Origin: Hydractinia symbiolongicarpus
Taxonomy: Eukaryota; Cnidaria; Hydrozoa; Anthoathecata; Hydractiniidae
Direction: 5' to 3'
NCBI RefSeq assembly: GCF_029227915.1
Contig: NC_079880.1
Location: 33,103,501 to 33,167,500, forward strand
DNA length: 64,000 nt
Below, one piece after another: positions 12,120-24,500 of this stretch. Numbering within the stretch: position 1 is the stretch's first letter; each line of letters begins with the position of its first letter. A model generated the notes under the pieces. The model made no database searches, was not told the DNA's origin, and worked only from the letters and a program-made list of their open reading frames with translations. Position numbers and translations under genes: made by a program.

Positions 12120-14401
12120 AAAGGCGGTATTATTGCTTTTCAATGGCGTGTGCATGTAGTTGTCGGCGTTCCAAAGCTATGGAGTCAGAGAAAACAACTT
12201 AGGACGTCGTAGTGCATTGACAGTGGAAAGACTAGACCAATGGTAACCTGCGCAGGCACGCAGACCAACGTGATTTACGTGTAAGGACTTTATTAGGCGG
12301 CAAAAGGGGGTATTATTGCTTTTCAATGGCGCGTGCATGTAGTTGACGGCGTCCCAAAGCTATGGAGCCAGAGAAAGCAACTTAGGACGTCGTAGTGCAT
12401 TGACAGTGGAAGGACTACACCAATGGTAACCTGTGCAGTGACGCAGAACCACGCGATGTACGTGTATGGCATTTAATAGGCGTCAAAAGGCCGTATTATA
12501 GCCTTTTCATGGCGTGTGCATGTGGTTTACGGCGTTGTAAAGCCATGGAACCAGGAAAAACAACTTAGGGCGGCGTAGTGTATTGAGAGTGGAAGGACTA
12601 CGCCAATGGTAACCTGCGCAGGCACGCGAAACCACACGATTACGTGTAAGGCATTTAATAGGCGTCAAAAGGCCGTATTATAGCTTTTTCATGGCGTGTG
12701 CATGTGGTTTACGGCGTTGTAAAGCCATGGAACCAGGAAAAACAACTTAGGACGGCGTAGTGTATTGAGAGTGGAAGAACTAGACTAATAGTAACAAGCT
12801 TGGACGCGTGGAACCACGTGTTTTACCTGTAAGACTTTTATTAGGCGTCAAAAGGCCGTATTATAGCCTTTTCATGGCGTGTGCATGTGGATTACGGCTT
12901 TCTAAAGCCATGGAACCAGGAATAACAACTTAGGACGCTCTCGTGTATTGAGAGTGGAAAGACTAGACCAATGGTAACCGGTATAGACGCTTGGAACCGT
13001 CTAACTTACCTGTAAGGCTTTTATTAGGCGGCAAAATGCCATATTGCTGGTTATAGACGTGTGTGCATGTAATTGACGGCGTTGCAAAGCCATGGAGCAA
13101 GAGAAAATAACTTAGGACGTGGTAGTGTATTGAGAGTGGAAGGAATAGACCAATGGTAACTTGCGCAGGCACGCGGAACAACGCGATTTACGTGTAAGGC
13201 ATTTAATAGGCGTCAAAAGGACGTATTATAGCCTTTTCATGACGAGTGCATGTGGTTTACGGCGTTGTAAAGCCATGGAACCAGGAGAAACAACTTAGGA
13301 CGCTCTCGTGTATTGAGAGTGGAAAGACTAGACCAATTGTAACCTGCGCAGGCACGCAGGCCAACGTGATTTACGTGTAAGGACTTTATTAGGCGACAAA
13401 AGGCGGTATTATTGCTTTTCAATGGCGTGTGCACGTAGTTGACGGCGTTCCAAATCTATGGAGCCAGAGAAAACAACTTAGGACGTCGTAGTCCATTGAC
13501 AGTGGAAGGACTAGACCAATGGTAACCTGTGCAGTGACGCAGAACCACGCGATGTACGTGTATGGCATTTAATAGGCGTCAAACGGCCGTATTATAGCCT
13601 TTTCATGGCGTGTGCATGTGGTTTACGGCGTTGTAAAGCCATGGAACCAGGGTAAACAACTTAGGACGGCGTAGTGTATTAAGAGTGGAAGAACTAGACC
13701 AATGGTAACAAGCTTGGACGCGTGGAACCCCGTGATTTACGTGTAAGGCATTTAATAGGCGTCAAAAGGCCGTATTATAGCCTTTTCATGGCGTGTGCAT
13801 GTGGTTTACAGCGTTGTAAAGCCATGGAACCAGGAAAAACAACTTAGGACGGCGTAGTGTATTGAGAGTGAAAGAACTAGACCAATGGTAACAAGGTTGG
13901 ACGCGTGGAATCACGTGATTTAAATGTAAGGCCTTTATTAGGCGTCAAAAGGCCGTATTATAGCCTTTTCATGGCGTTTGCATGTGGATTGCGGTTTTCT
14001 AAAGCCATGGAACCAGGAATAACAACTTAGGACGCTCTCGTGTATTGAGAGTGGAAAGACTAGACCAATGGTAACCTGCGCAGGCACGCAGACCAACGTG
14101 ATTTTCGTTTAAGGACTTTATTAGGCGGCAAAAGGCGGTATTATAGCCTTTTTATGGCGTGTGCATGTGGTTTACGGCGTTGTAAAGCTATGGAGCCAGA
14201 GAAAACAACTTAGGACGTCGTAGTGTATTGAGAGTGGAAGAACTAGACCAATGAGAGCAAGCTTGGTCACGTGGAACCACGTAATTTAAGTTTAAGGCCT
14301 TTGATAGGCGTCAAAAGGCCGTATTATAGCCTTTTCATGGCGTGTGCATGTGTTTTGCGGCGTTGTAAAGACATGGAGCCAGGGAAAACAACTTAGGACG
14401 T
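12120..14401 (+). repeat. Segmental duplication partner with a two-monomer insertion
   Basis: Partner of 8105-10020. The first part (to about 13280) lies at offset 4015 bp and the second part (from about 13647) at 4381 bp. The roughly 366 bp between the two parts is made of ordinary monomers similar to those nearby, including another gatgtacgtgtatgg copy. This fits an unequal exchange adding two monomers after the duplication. Confidence 0.8.
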
Positions 14402-14733
14402 TCTAGTCCATTGAGAATGGAAGGAATAGACCAATGAGAGCAAGCTTGGACGCATGGAACCACGTAATTTAAGTTTAAGGCCTTTGATAGGCGTCAAAAG
14501 GCTGTATTATAGCCTTTTCATGGCGTGTGCATGTGGTTTACGGCGTTGTAAAGCCATGGAAGCAGGAAAAACAACTTAGGACGGCGTAGTGTATTGTGAG
14601 TGGAAGAACTAGACCAATGGTAACAAGCTTGGACACGTGGAACCACGTGATTTACGTGTAAGGCCTTTATTAGGCGTCCAGAGGCCGTATTATAGCCTTT
14701 TCATGGCGTGTGCATGTGGATTACGGCGTTCTG

Positions 14734-14762
14734 AAGCCATGGAACCAGGAATAACAACTTAG
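14734..14762 (+). repeat. Left copy of 29 bp direct repeat flanking the inverted insert
   Basis: The 29 bases from aagccatgg to acaacttag are identical to 15144-15172 on the far side of the inverted insert. Removing the insert and one copy restores the array register: the matching gcaagcttggtcacg landmarks at about 14257 and 15764 would then be 1097 bp apart, close to six monomers. This looks like a staggered-break or template-backstep duplication. Confidence 0.8.
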
Positions 14763-15143
14763 TAACAACTTGCCTTCCATTCTCAATGGACTAAAACGTC
14801 CTAAGTTATTTTCCCCATCGACAAGGCTGTACAACGCCGTCAACTACGTGCACATGCGTTTAAAGGCTGCAATACGGCCTTTTGCCGCCCATTAAATGCC
14901 TTACACGTAATCGTGTGGTTTCGCGTGCCTGCGCAGTTACCATTGGTCTAGTCCTTCCACTCTCAAAACACTAGAACGTCCTAAGTTATTTTCTCTGGCT
15001 CCATGGCTTTGGAACGCCGTCAATTACATGTACACACGTCTATAACCAGCAATATGGCATTTTGCCGCCTAAAAAAAGCCTTACAGGTAAGTTAGACGGT
15101 TCCAAGCGTCTATACCGGTTGCCATTGGTTGCCTTCCATTGTA
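14763..15143 (-). repeat. Inverted two-monomer insert
   Basis: A short block in the opposite orientation inside A-orientation DNA. On its left the array reads to aacaacttag (14762) and on its right resumes at aagccatggaacc (15144). The insert carries two monomers, one with the ccggtatagacgcttgg site variant and one with tttaatgggcgg. Its closest relatives in the window are the variants at about 20500, 22870, 25430 and 26340-26600. The 12-mer ttgccttccatt occurs near both ends of the insert (14770-14781 and 15129-15140), 359 bp apart, so the insert begins and ends at the same monomer phase. Confidence 0.92.
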
Positions 15144-15172
15144 AAGCCATGGAACCAGGAATAACAACTTAG
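15144..15172 (+). repeat. Right copy of 29 bp direct repeat flanking the inverted insert
   Basis: Identical to 14734-14762, including the ggaataacaac variant that only some monomers carry. The shared variant makes a chance resumption at an unrelated monomer less likely. Confidence 0.8.
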
Positions 15173-15270
15173 GACGTTCTAGTGTATTATGAGTGGAAGG
15201 ACTAGACCAATGGTAACCTGCGCAGGCACGCGAAACCACACGATTACGTGTAAGGCATTTAATAGGCGTC

Positions 15271-15293
15271 AAAAGGCTGTATTATAGCCTTTT
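15271..15293 (+). repeat. Representative perfect hairpin, 8 bp arms and 7 nt loop
   Basis: AAAAGGCT and AGCCTTTT flank GTATTAT, forming a perfect inverted repeat. The element sits at the same place in nearly every monomer. Most copies have ggcc in place of ggct on the left arm, which costs one pair. A competing dyad overlaps it just upstream: GGCCTTT, about 11 bases, then AAAGGCC. The two stems use the same central bases and cannot form together. Confidence 0.85.
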
Positions 15294-18200
15294 CGTGGCG
15301 TGTGCATGTGGTTTACGGCGTTGTAAAGGCATGGAACCAAGGAAAACAACTTTGGACGGCGTAGTGTATTGAGAGTGGAAGGAGTAGACCAATGGTAACA
15401 AGCTTGGACGCGTGGAACCACGTGATTTACCTGTAAGGCCTTTATTAGGCGTCAAAAGGCCGTTATATAGCCTTTTCATGGCGTGTGCATGTGGATTACG
15501 GCTTTCTAAAGCCATGGAACCAGGAATAACAACTTAGGACGCTCTTGTGTATTGAGAGTGGAAAGACTAGACCAATGGTAAGCTGCGCAGGCACTCAGAC
15601 CAACGTGATTTTCGTTTAAGGACTTTATTAGGCGGCAAAAGGCGGTATTATAGCCTTTTTATGGCGTGTGCATGTGGTTTACGGCGTTGTAAAGCTATGG
15701 AGCCAGTGAAAACAACTTAGGACGCCGTATTGTATTGAGAGTGGAAGAACTAGACCAATGAGAGCAAGCTTGGTCACGTGGAACCACGTAATTTAAGTTT
15801 AAGGCCTTTGATAGGCGTCAAAAGGCCGTATTATAGCCTTTTCATGGCGTGTGCATGTGTTTTGCGGCGTTGTAAAGACATGGAGCCAGGGAAAACAACT
15901 TAGGACGTTCTAGTCCATTGAGAATGGAAGGAATAGACCAAAGAGAGCAAGCTTGGACGCGTGTAACCACGTAATTCAAGTTTAAGGCCTTTGATAGTCG
16001 TCAAAAGGCTGTATTATAGCCTTTTCATGGCGTGTGCATGTGTTTTGCGGCGTTGTAAAGACATGGAGCCAGGGAAAACAACTTAGGACGTCCTAGTGCA
16101 TTGAGAGTGGAAGAACTAGACCAATAGTAACCTGCGCAGTCACGCGGAACCACGTGATTTACCTGTAAGGCCTTTATTAGGCGTCAAAAGGCCGTATTAT
16201 AGCCTTTTCATGGCGTGTGCATGTGGATTACGGCTTTCTAAAGCCATGGAACCAGGGAGAACAACTTAGGACGTTCTAGTGCATTGAGAGTGGAAGGACT
16301 AGACCAATGGTAACCTGCGCAGGCACGTGAAACCACACGATTACGTGTAAGGCATTTAATGGGCGGCAAAAGGCCGTATTGCAGCCTTTAGAAGCATGTG
16401 CACGTAGTTGACGGCGTTGTACAGCCTGGTCGCTGAGGAAAATAACTTAGGAGCTTCTAGTCCATTGAGAATGGAAGGACTAGACCAATGGTAACCGGTA
16501 TGGACGCGTGGAACCGCGTAACTTACGTGTAAGGTTTTTATTAGGCGGCTAAAGGCCATATTGCTGCCTATAGACGTGTGTGCATGTAATTGACGGCGTT
16601 CCAAAGCCATGGAGCCAGAGAAAATAACTTAGGACGTCGTAGTGCATGGACAGTGGAAAGACTAGACCAATGAGAAACCAGCTTGAACGGGTGGAACGAC
16701 GTAATTTACGTGTAGGCTTTTCTTAGGCGGCAAAATGCCATATTGCTGCCTATAGACGTGTGTGCATGTAATTGATGGCGTTCTAAAGATATGGAACCAG
16801 GGAAAACAACTTAGGACGTCCTAGTGTGTTGTGAGTGGAAGGACTAGACCAATAGTAACCTGCGCAGGCGCGCGGAACCACGTGATTCACGTGTAAGGCC
16901 TTTAATAGGCCGCAAAAGGCCGTATTGCAGCCTTCAGACGCATGTGCACGTAGTTGACGGCGTTGTACAGCCTTGGCGCCGGGGAAAACAACTTAGGACG
17001 TTCTAGTCCATTGAGAATGGAAGGACTAGACCAATGGTAACCGTCATGGACGCGTGGAACGACGTAATTTACGTGTAAGGCCTTTAATAGGCCGCAAAAG
17101 GCCGTATAACAGACTTTAGAGTCCTTTGCATGTAGTTTACGGCGTTCCCAAGGCATGGAGACAGGGAGAACAACTTAGGACGTCGTAGTGTATTGAGATT
17201 GAAAGGACTAGGCCAATGGTAACAAGCTTGGACGCGTGGAACCACGTGATTTACGTGTAAGGCCTTTAATAGGCCGCAAAAGGACGCATTATAGTTTTTT
17301 TATGGCGTGTGCATGTGGTTTACGGCGTTCTAAGGCCATGGAACCAGGGAAAACAACTTAGGACGTTCTAGTGTATTGTGAGTGGAAGGACTAGACCAAT
17401 GGTAACCTGCGCAGGCACGCAAAACCACACGATTACGTGTAAGGCATTTAATAGGCGTCAAAAGGCTGTATTATAGCCTTTTCGTGGCGTGTGCATGTGG
17501 TTTACGGCGTTGTAAAGGCATGGAACCAAGGAAAACAACTTTGTACGGCGTAGTGTATTGAGAGTGGAAGGAGTAGACCAATGGTAACAAGCTTGGACGC
17601 GTGGAACCACGTGATTAACCTGTAAGGCCTTTATTAGGCGTCAGAAGGCCGTATTATAGCCTTTTCATGGCGTGTGCATGTGGATTACGGCTTTCTAAAG
17701 CCATGGAACCAGGAATAACAACTTAGGACGCTCTCGTGTATTGAGAGTGGAAAGACTAGACCAATGGTAACCTGCGCAGGCACGCAGACCAACGTGATTT
17801 TCGTTTAAGGACTTTATTAGGCGGCAAAAGGCGGTATTATAGCCTTTTTATGGCGTGTGCATGTGGTTTACGACGTTGTAAAGCTATGGAGCCAGAGAAA
17901 ACAACTTAGGACGCCGTATTGTATTGAGAATGGAAGGAATAGACCAATGAGAGCAAGCTTGGACGCGTGGAACCACGTAATTTAAGTTTAAGGCCTTTGG
18001 TAGGCGTCAAAAGGCTGTATTAGTCTTTTCATGGGGTGTGCATGTGTTTTGCGGCGTTGTAAAGACATGGAGCCAGGGAAAACAACTTAGGACGTTCTAG
18101 TCCATTCAGAATGGAAGGAATAGACCAATGAGAGCAAGCTTGGACGCGTGGAACCACGTAATTTAAGTTTAGGCCTTTGATAGGCGTCAAAAGGCCGTAT

Positions 18201-18589
18201 TATAGCCTTTTCATGGCGTGTGCATGTGGTTTACGGCGTTGTAAAGGCATGGAACCAAGGAAAACAACTTTGTACGGCGTAGTGTATTGAGAGTGGAAGG
18301 AGTAGACCAATGGTAACAAGCTTGGACGCGTGGAACCACGTGATTTACCTGTAAGGCCTTTATTAGGCGTCAGAAGGCCGTATTATAGCCTTTTCATGGC
18401 GTGTGCATGTGGATTATGGCTTTCTAAAGCCATGGAACCAGGAATAACAACTTAGGACGCTCTCGTGTATTGAGAGTGGAAAGACTAGACCAATGGTAAC
18501 CGGTGCAGGCACGCAGATTAACGTGATTTTCGTTTAAGGACTTTATTAGGCGGCAAAAGGCGGTATTATAGCCTTTTTATGGCGTGTGC

Positions 18590-21500
18590 ATGTGGTTTAC
18601 GGCGTTGTAAAGCTATGGAGCCAGAGAAAACAACTTAGGACGCCGTATTGTATTGAGAATGGAAGAACTAGACCAATGAAAGCAAGCTTGGTCACGTGGA
18701 ACCACGTAATTTAGCTTTAAGGCCTTTGATAGGCGTCAAAAGGCCGTATTATAGCCTTTTCATGGCGTGTGCATGTGTTTTGCGGCGTTGTAAAGACATG
18801 GAGCCAGGAAAAACAACTTAGGACGTTCTAGTCCATTGAGAATGGAAGGAATAGACCAATGAGAGCAAGCTTGGACGCGTGGAACCACGTAATTTAAGTT
18901 TAAGGCCTTTGATAGGCGTCAAAAGGCTGTATTATAGCCTTTTCATGGCGTGTGCATGTGTTTTGCGGCGTTGTAAAGACATGGAGCCAGGGAAAACAAC
19001 TTAGGACGTCCTAGTGCATTGAGAGTGGAAGAACTAGACCAATAGTAACCTGCGCAGTCACGCGGAACCACGTGATTTACCTGTAAGGCCTTTATTAGGC
19101 GTCAAAAGGCCGTATTATAGCCTTTTCATGGCGTGTGCATGTGGATTACGGCTTTCTAAAGCCATGGAACCAGGGAGAACAACTTAGGACGTTCTAGTGC
19201 ATTGAGAGTGGAAGGACTAGACCAATGGTAACCTGCGCAGGCACGTGAAACCACACGATTACGTGTAAGGCATTTAATGGGCGGCAAAAGGCCGTATTGC
19301 AGCCTTTAGTCGCATGTGCACGTAGTTGACGGCGTTGTACAGCCTGGTCGCTGAGGAAAATAACTTAGGAGCTTCTAGTCCATTGAGAATGGAAGGACTA
19401 GACCAATGGTAACGGGTATGGACGCGTGGAACTGTGTAACTTACGTGTAAGGTTTTTATTAGGCGGCTAAAGGCCATATTGCTGCCTATAGGCGTGTGTG
19501 CATGTAATTGATGGCGTTCTAAAGATATGGAACCAGGGAAAACAACTTAGGACGTCCTAGTGTGTTGTGAGTGGAAGGACTAGACCAATGGTAACCTGCG
19601 CAGGCGCGCGGAACCACGTGATTTACGTGTAAGGCCTTTAATAGGCCGCAAAAGGCCGTATTGCAGCCTTCAGACGCATGTGCACGTAGTGGACGGCGTT
19701 GTACAGCCTTGGCGCCGGGGAAAACAACTTAGGACGTTCTAGTCCATTGAGAATGGAAGGACTAGACCAATGGTAACCGTCATGGACGCGTGGAACGACG
19801 TAATTTACGTGTAAGGCCTTTAATAGGCCGCAAAAGACCGTATAACAGACTTTAGAGTCCTTTGCATGTAGTTTACGGCGTTCCCAAGGCATGGAGACAG
19901 GGAGAACAACTTAGGACGTCGTAGTGTATTGAGATTGAAAGGACTAGGCCAATGGTAACAAGCTTGGGGACGCGTGGAACCACGTGATTTACGTGTAAGG
20001 CCTTCAATAGGCCGCAAAAGGACGCATTATAGCCTTTTTATGGCGTGTGCATGTGGTTTACGGGGTTCTAAAGCCATGGAACCAGGGAAAACAACTTAGG
20101 ACGTTCTAGTGTATTGTGAGTGGAAGGACTAGACCAATGGTAACCTGCGCAGGCACGCGAAACCACACGATTACGTGTAAGGCATTTAATAGGCGTCAAA
20201 AAGCTGTATTATAGCCTTTTCGTGGCGTGTGCATGTGGTTTACGGCGTTGTAAAGGCATGGAACCAAGGAAAACAACTTTGTACGGCGTAGTGTATTGTG
20301 AGTGGAAGGAGTAGACCAATGGTAACAAGCTTGGACGCGTGGAACAACGTGATTTACCTGTAAGGCCTTTATTAGGCGTCAGAAGGCCGTATTATAGCCT
20401 TTTCATGGCGTGTGCATGTGGATTACGGCTTTCTAAAGCCATGGAACCAGGAATAACAACTTAGGACCCTCTCGTGTATTAAGAGTGGAAAGACTAGACC
20501 AATGGTAACCGGTATAGACGCTTGGAACCGTCTAACTTACCTGTAAGGCATTTATTAGGCGGCAAAATGCCATATTGCTGGTTATAGACGTGTGTGCATG
20601 TAGTTGACGGCGTTCCAAAGCTATGGAGCCAGAGAAAACAACTTAGGACGGCGTAGTGTATTGAGAGTGGAAGAACTAGACCAATGGTAACAAGCTTGGA
20701 CGCGTGGAACCACGTGATTTACCTGTAAGGCCTTTATTAGGCGTCAAAAGGCCGTATTATAGCCTTTTCATGGCGTGTGCATGTGGATTACGGCTTTCTA
20801 AAGCCATGGAACCAGGAATAACAACTTAGGACATTCTAGTGTATTGAGAGTGGAAGGGCTAGACCAATGGTAACCTGTGCAGGCACGCGAAACCACACGA
20901 TTACGTGTAAGGCATTTAATAGGCGTCAAAAGGCCGTATTATAGCCTTTTCATGGCGTGTGCATGTGGTTTACGGCGTTGTAAAGCTATGGAGCCAGAGA
21001 AAACAACTTAGGACGCCGTATTGTATTGAGAGTGGAAGAACTAGACCAATGAAAGCAAGCTTGGTCACGTGGAACCACGTAATTTAAGTTTACGGCCTTT
21101 GATAGGCGTCAAAAGGCCGTATTATAGCCTTTTCATGGCGTGTGCATGTGTTTTGCGGCGTTGTAAAGACATGGAGCCAGGGAAAACAACTTAGGACGTT
21201 CTAGTCCATTGAGAATGGAAGGAATAGACCAATGAGAGCAAGCTTGGACGCGTGGAACCACGTAATTTAAGTTTAAGGCCTTTGATAGGCGTCAAAAGGC
21301 TGTATTATAGCCTTTTCATGGCGTGTGCATGTGTTTTGCGGCGTTGTAAAGACATGGAGCCAGGGAAAACAACTTAGGACATCCTAGTGCATTGAGAGTG
21401 GAAGAACTAGACCAATAGTAACCTGCGCAGTCCCGCGGAACCACGTGATTTACCTGTAAGGCCTTTATTAGGCGTCAAAAGGCCGTATTATAGCCTTTTC

Positions 21501-24500
21501 ATGGCGTGTGCATGTGGATTACGGCTTTCTAAAGCCATGGAACCAGGGAGAACAACTTAGGACGTTCTAGTGCATTGAGAGTGGAAGGACTAGACCAATG
21601 GTAACCTGCGCAGGCACGTGAAACCACACGATTACGTGTAAGGCATTTAATGGGCGGCAAAAGGCCGTATTGCAGCCTTTAGTCGCATGTGCACGTAGTT
21701 GACGGCGTTGTACAGCCTGGTCGCTGAGGAAAATAACTTAGGAGCTTCTAGTCCATTGAGAATGGAAGGACTAGACCAATGGTAACCGGTATGGACGCGT
21801 GGAACCGCGTAACTTACGTGTAAGGTTTTTATTAGGCGGCTAAAGGCCATATTGCTGCCTATAGACGTGTGTGCATGTAATTGATGGCGTTCTAAAGATA
21901 TGGAACCAGGGAAAACAACTTAGGACGTCCTAGTGTGTTGTGAGTGGAAGGACTAGACCAATGGTAACCTGCGCAGGCGCGCGGAACCACGTGATTCACG
22001 TGTAAGGCCTTTAATAGGCCGCAAAAGGCCGTATTGCAGCCTTCAGACGCATGTGCACGTAGTTGACGGCGTTGTACAGCCTTGGCGCCGGGGAAAACAA
22101 CTTAGGACGTTCTAGTCCATTGAGAATGGAAGGACTAGACCAATGGTAACCGTCATGGACGCGTGGAACGACGTAATTTACGTGTAAGGCCTTTAATAGG
22201 CCGCAAAAGACCGTATAACAGACTTTAGAGTCCTTTGCATGTAGTTTACGGCGTTCCCAAGGCATGGAGACAGGGAGAACAACTTAGGACGTCGTAGTGT
22301 ATTGAGATTGAAAGGACTAGGCCAATGGTAACAAGCTTGGGGACGCGTGGAACCACGTGATTTACGTGTAAGGCCTTCAATAGGCCGCAAAAGGACGCAT
22401 TATAGCCTTTTTATGGCGTGTGCATGTGGTTTACGGGGTTCTAAAGCCATGGAACCAGGGAAAACAACTTAGGACGTTCTAGTGTATTGTGAGTGGAAGG
22501 ACTAGACCAATGGTAACCTGCGCAGGCACGCGAAACCACACGATTACGTGTAAGGCATTTAATAGGCGTCAAAAAGCTGTATTATAGCCTTTTCGTGGCG
22601 TGTGCATGTGGTTTACGGCGTTGTAAAGGCATGGAACCAAGGAAAACAACTTTGTACGGCGTAGTGTATTGTGAGTGGAAGGAGTAGACCAATGGTAACA
22701 AGCTTGGACGCGTGGAACAACGTGATTTACCTGTAAGGCCTTTATTAGGCGTCAGAAGGCCGTATTATAGCCTTTTCATGGCGTGTGCATGTGGATTACG
22801 GCTTTCTAAAGCCATGGAACCAGGAATAACAACTTAGGACGCTCTCGTGTATTAAGAGTGGAAAGACTAGACCAATGGTAACCGGTATAGACGCTTGGAA
22901 CCGTCTAACTTACCTGTAAGGCATTTATTAGGCGGCAAAATGCCATATTGCTGGTTATAGACGTGTGTGCATGTAGTTGACGGCGTTCCAAAGCTATGGA
23001 GCCAGAGAAAACAACTTAGGACGGCGTAGTGTATTGAGAGTGGAAGAACTAGACCAATGGTAACAAGCTTGGACGCGTGGAACCACGTGATTTACCTGTA
23101 AGGCCTTTATTAGGCGTCAAAAGGCCGTATTATAGCCTTTTCATGGCGTGTGCATGTGGATTACGGCTTTCTAAAGCCATGGAACCAGGAATAACAACTT
23201 AGGACATTCTAGTGTATTGAGAGTGGAAGGTCTAGACCAATGGTAACCTGTGCAGGCACGCGAAACCACACGATTACGTGTAAGGCATTTAATAGGCGTC
23301 AAAAGGCCGTATTATAGCCTTTTCATGGCGTGTGCATGTGGTTTACGGCGTTGTAAAGCTATGGAGCCAGAGAAAACAACTTAGGACGCCGTATTGTATT
23401 GAGAGTGGAAGAACTAGACCAATGAAAGCAAGCTTGGTCACGTGGAACCACGTAATTTAAGTTTACGGCCTTTGATAGGCGTCAAAAGGCCGTATTATAG
23501 CCTTTTCATGGCGTGTGCATGTGTTTTGCGGCGTTGTAAAGACATGGAGCCAGGGAAAACAACTTATGACGTTCTAGTCCATTGAGAATGGAAGGAATAG
23601 ACCAATGAGAGCAAGCTTGGACGCGTGGAACCACGTAATTTAAGTTTAAGGCCTTTGATAGGCGTCAAAAGGCTGTATTATAGCCTTTTCATGGCGTGTG
23701 CATGTGTTTTGCGGCGTTGTAAAGACATGGAGCCAGGGAAAACAACTTAGGACATCCTAGTGCATTGAGAGTGGAAGAACTAGACCAATAGTAACCTGCG
23801 CAGTCCCGCAGAACCACGTGATTTACCTGTAAGGCCTTTATTAGGCGTCAAAAGGCCGTATTATAGCCTTTTCATGGCGTGTGCATGTGGATTACGGCTT
23901 TCTAAAGCCATGGAACCAGGGAGAACAACTTAGGACGTTCTAGTGCATTGAGAGTGGAAGGACTAGACCAATGGTAACCTGCGCAGGCACGTGAAACCAC
24001 ACGATTACGTGTAAGGCATTTAATGGGCGGCAAAAGGCCGTATTGCAGCCTTTAGTCGCATGTGCACGTAGTTGACGCCGTTGTACAGCCTGGTCGCTGA
24101 GGAAAATAACTTAGGAGCTTCTAGTCCATTGAGAATGGAAGGACTAGACCAATGGTAACCGGTATGGACGCGTGGAACCGCGTAACTTACGTGTAAGGTT
24201 TTTATTAGGCGGCTAAAGGCCATATTGCTGCCTATAGACGTGTGTGCATGTAATTGATGGCGTTCTAAAGATATGGAACCAGGGAAAACAACTTAGGACG
24301 TCCTAGTGTGTTGTGAGTGGAAGGACTAGACCAATGGTAACCTGCGCAGGCGCGCGGAACCACGTGATTCACGTGTAAGGCCTTTAATAGGCCGCAAAAG
24401 GCCGTATTGCAGCCTTCAGACGCATGTGCACGTAGTTGACGGCGTTGTACAGCCTTGGCGCCGGGGAAAACAACTTAGGACGTTCTAGTCCATTGAGAAT

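Larger units (their letters stand above)
5940..14762 (+). repeat. Satellite block A2, orientation A (~48 monomers)
   Basis: Resumes the dominant orientation at ggcgtgtgcatg directly after the inverted block. It is a mosaic of duplicated multi-monomer segments: one pair offset by 3286 bp and a second by 4015 to 4381 bp (listed separately). It ends at aacaacttag where the second, short inverted insert begins. Confidence 0.92.

Noticed and set aside
14734-15172. Target-site duplication of a mobile element
   Set aside because: The 29 bp repeat is real, but the insert is satellite DNA and the flanking repeat is itself monomer sequence, so a break-repair or template-switch origin is simpler.
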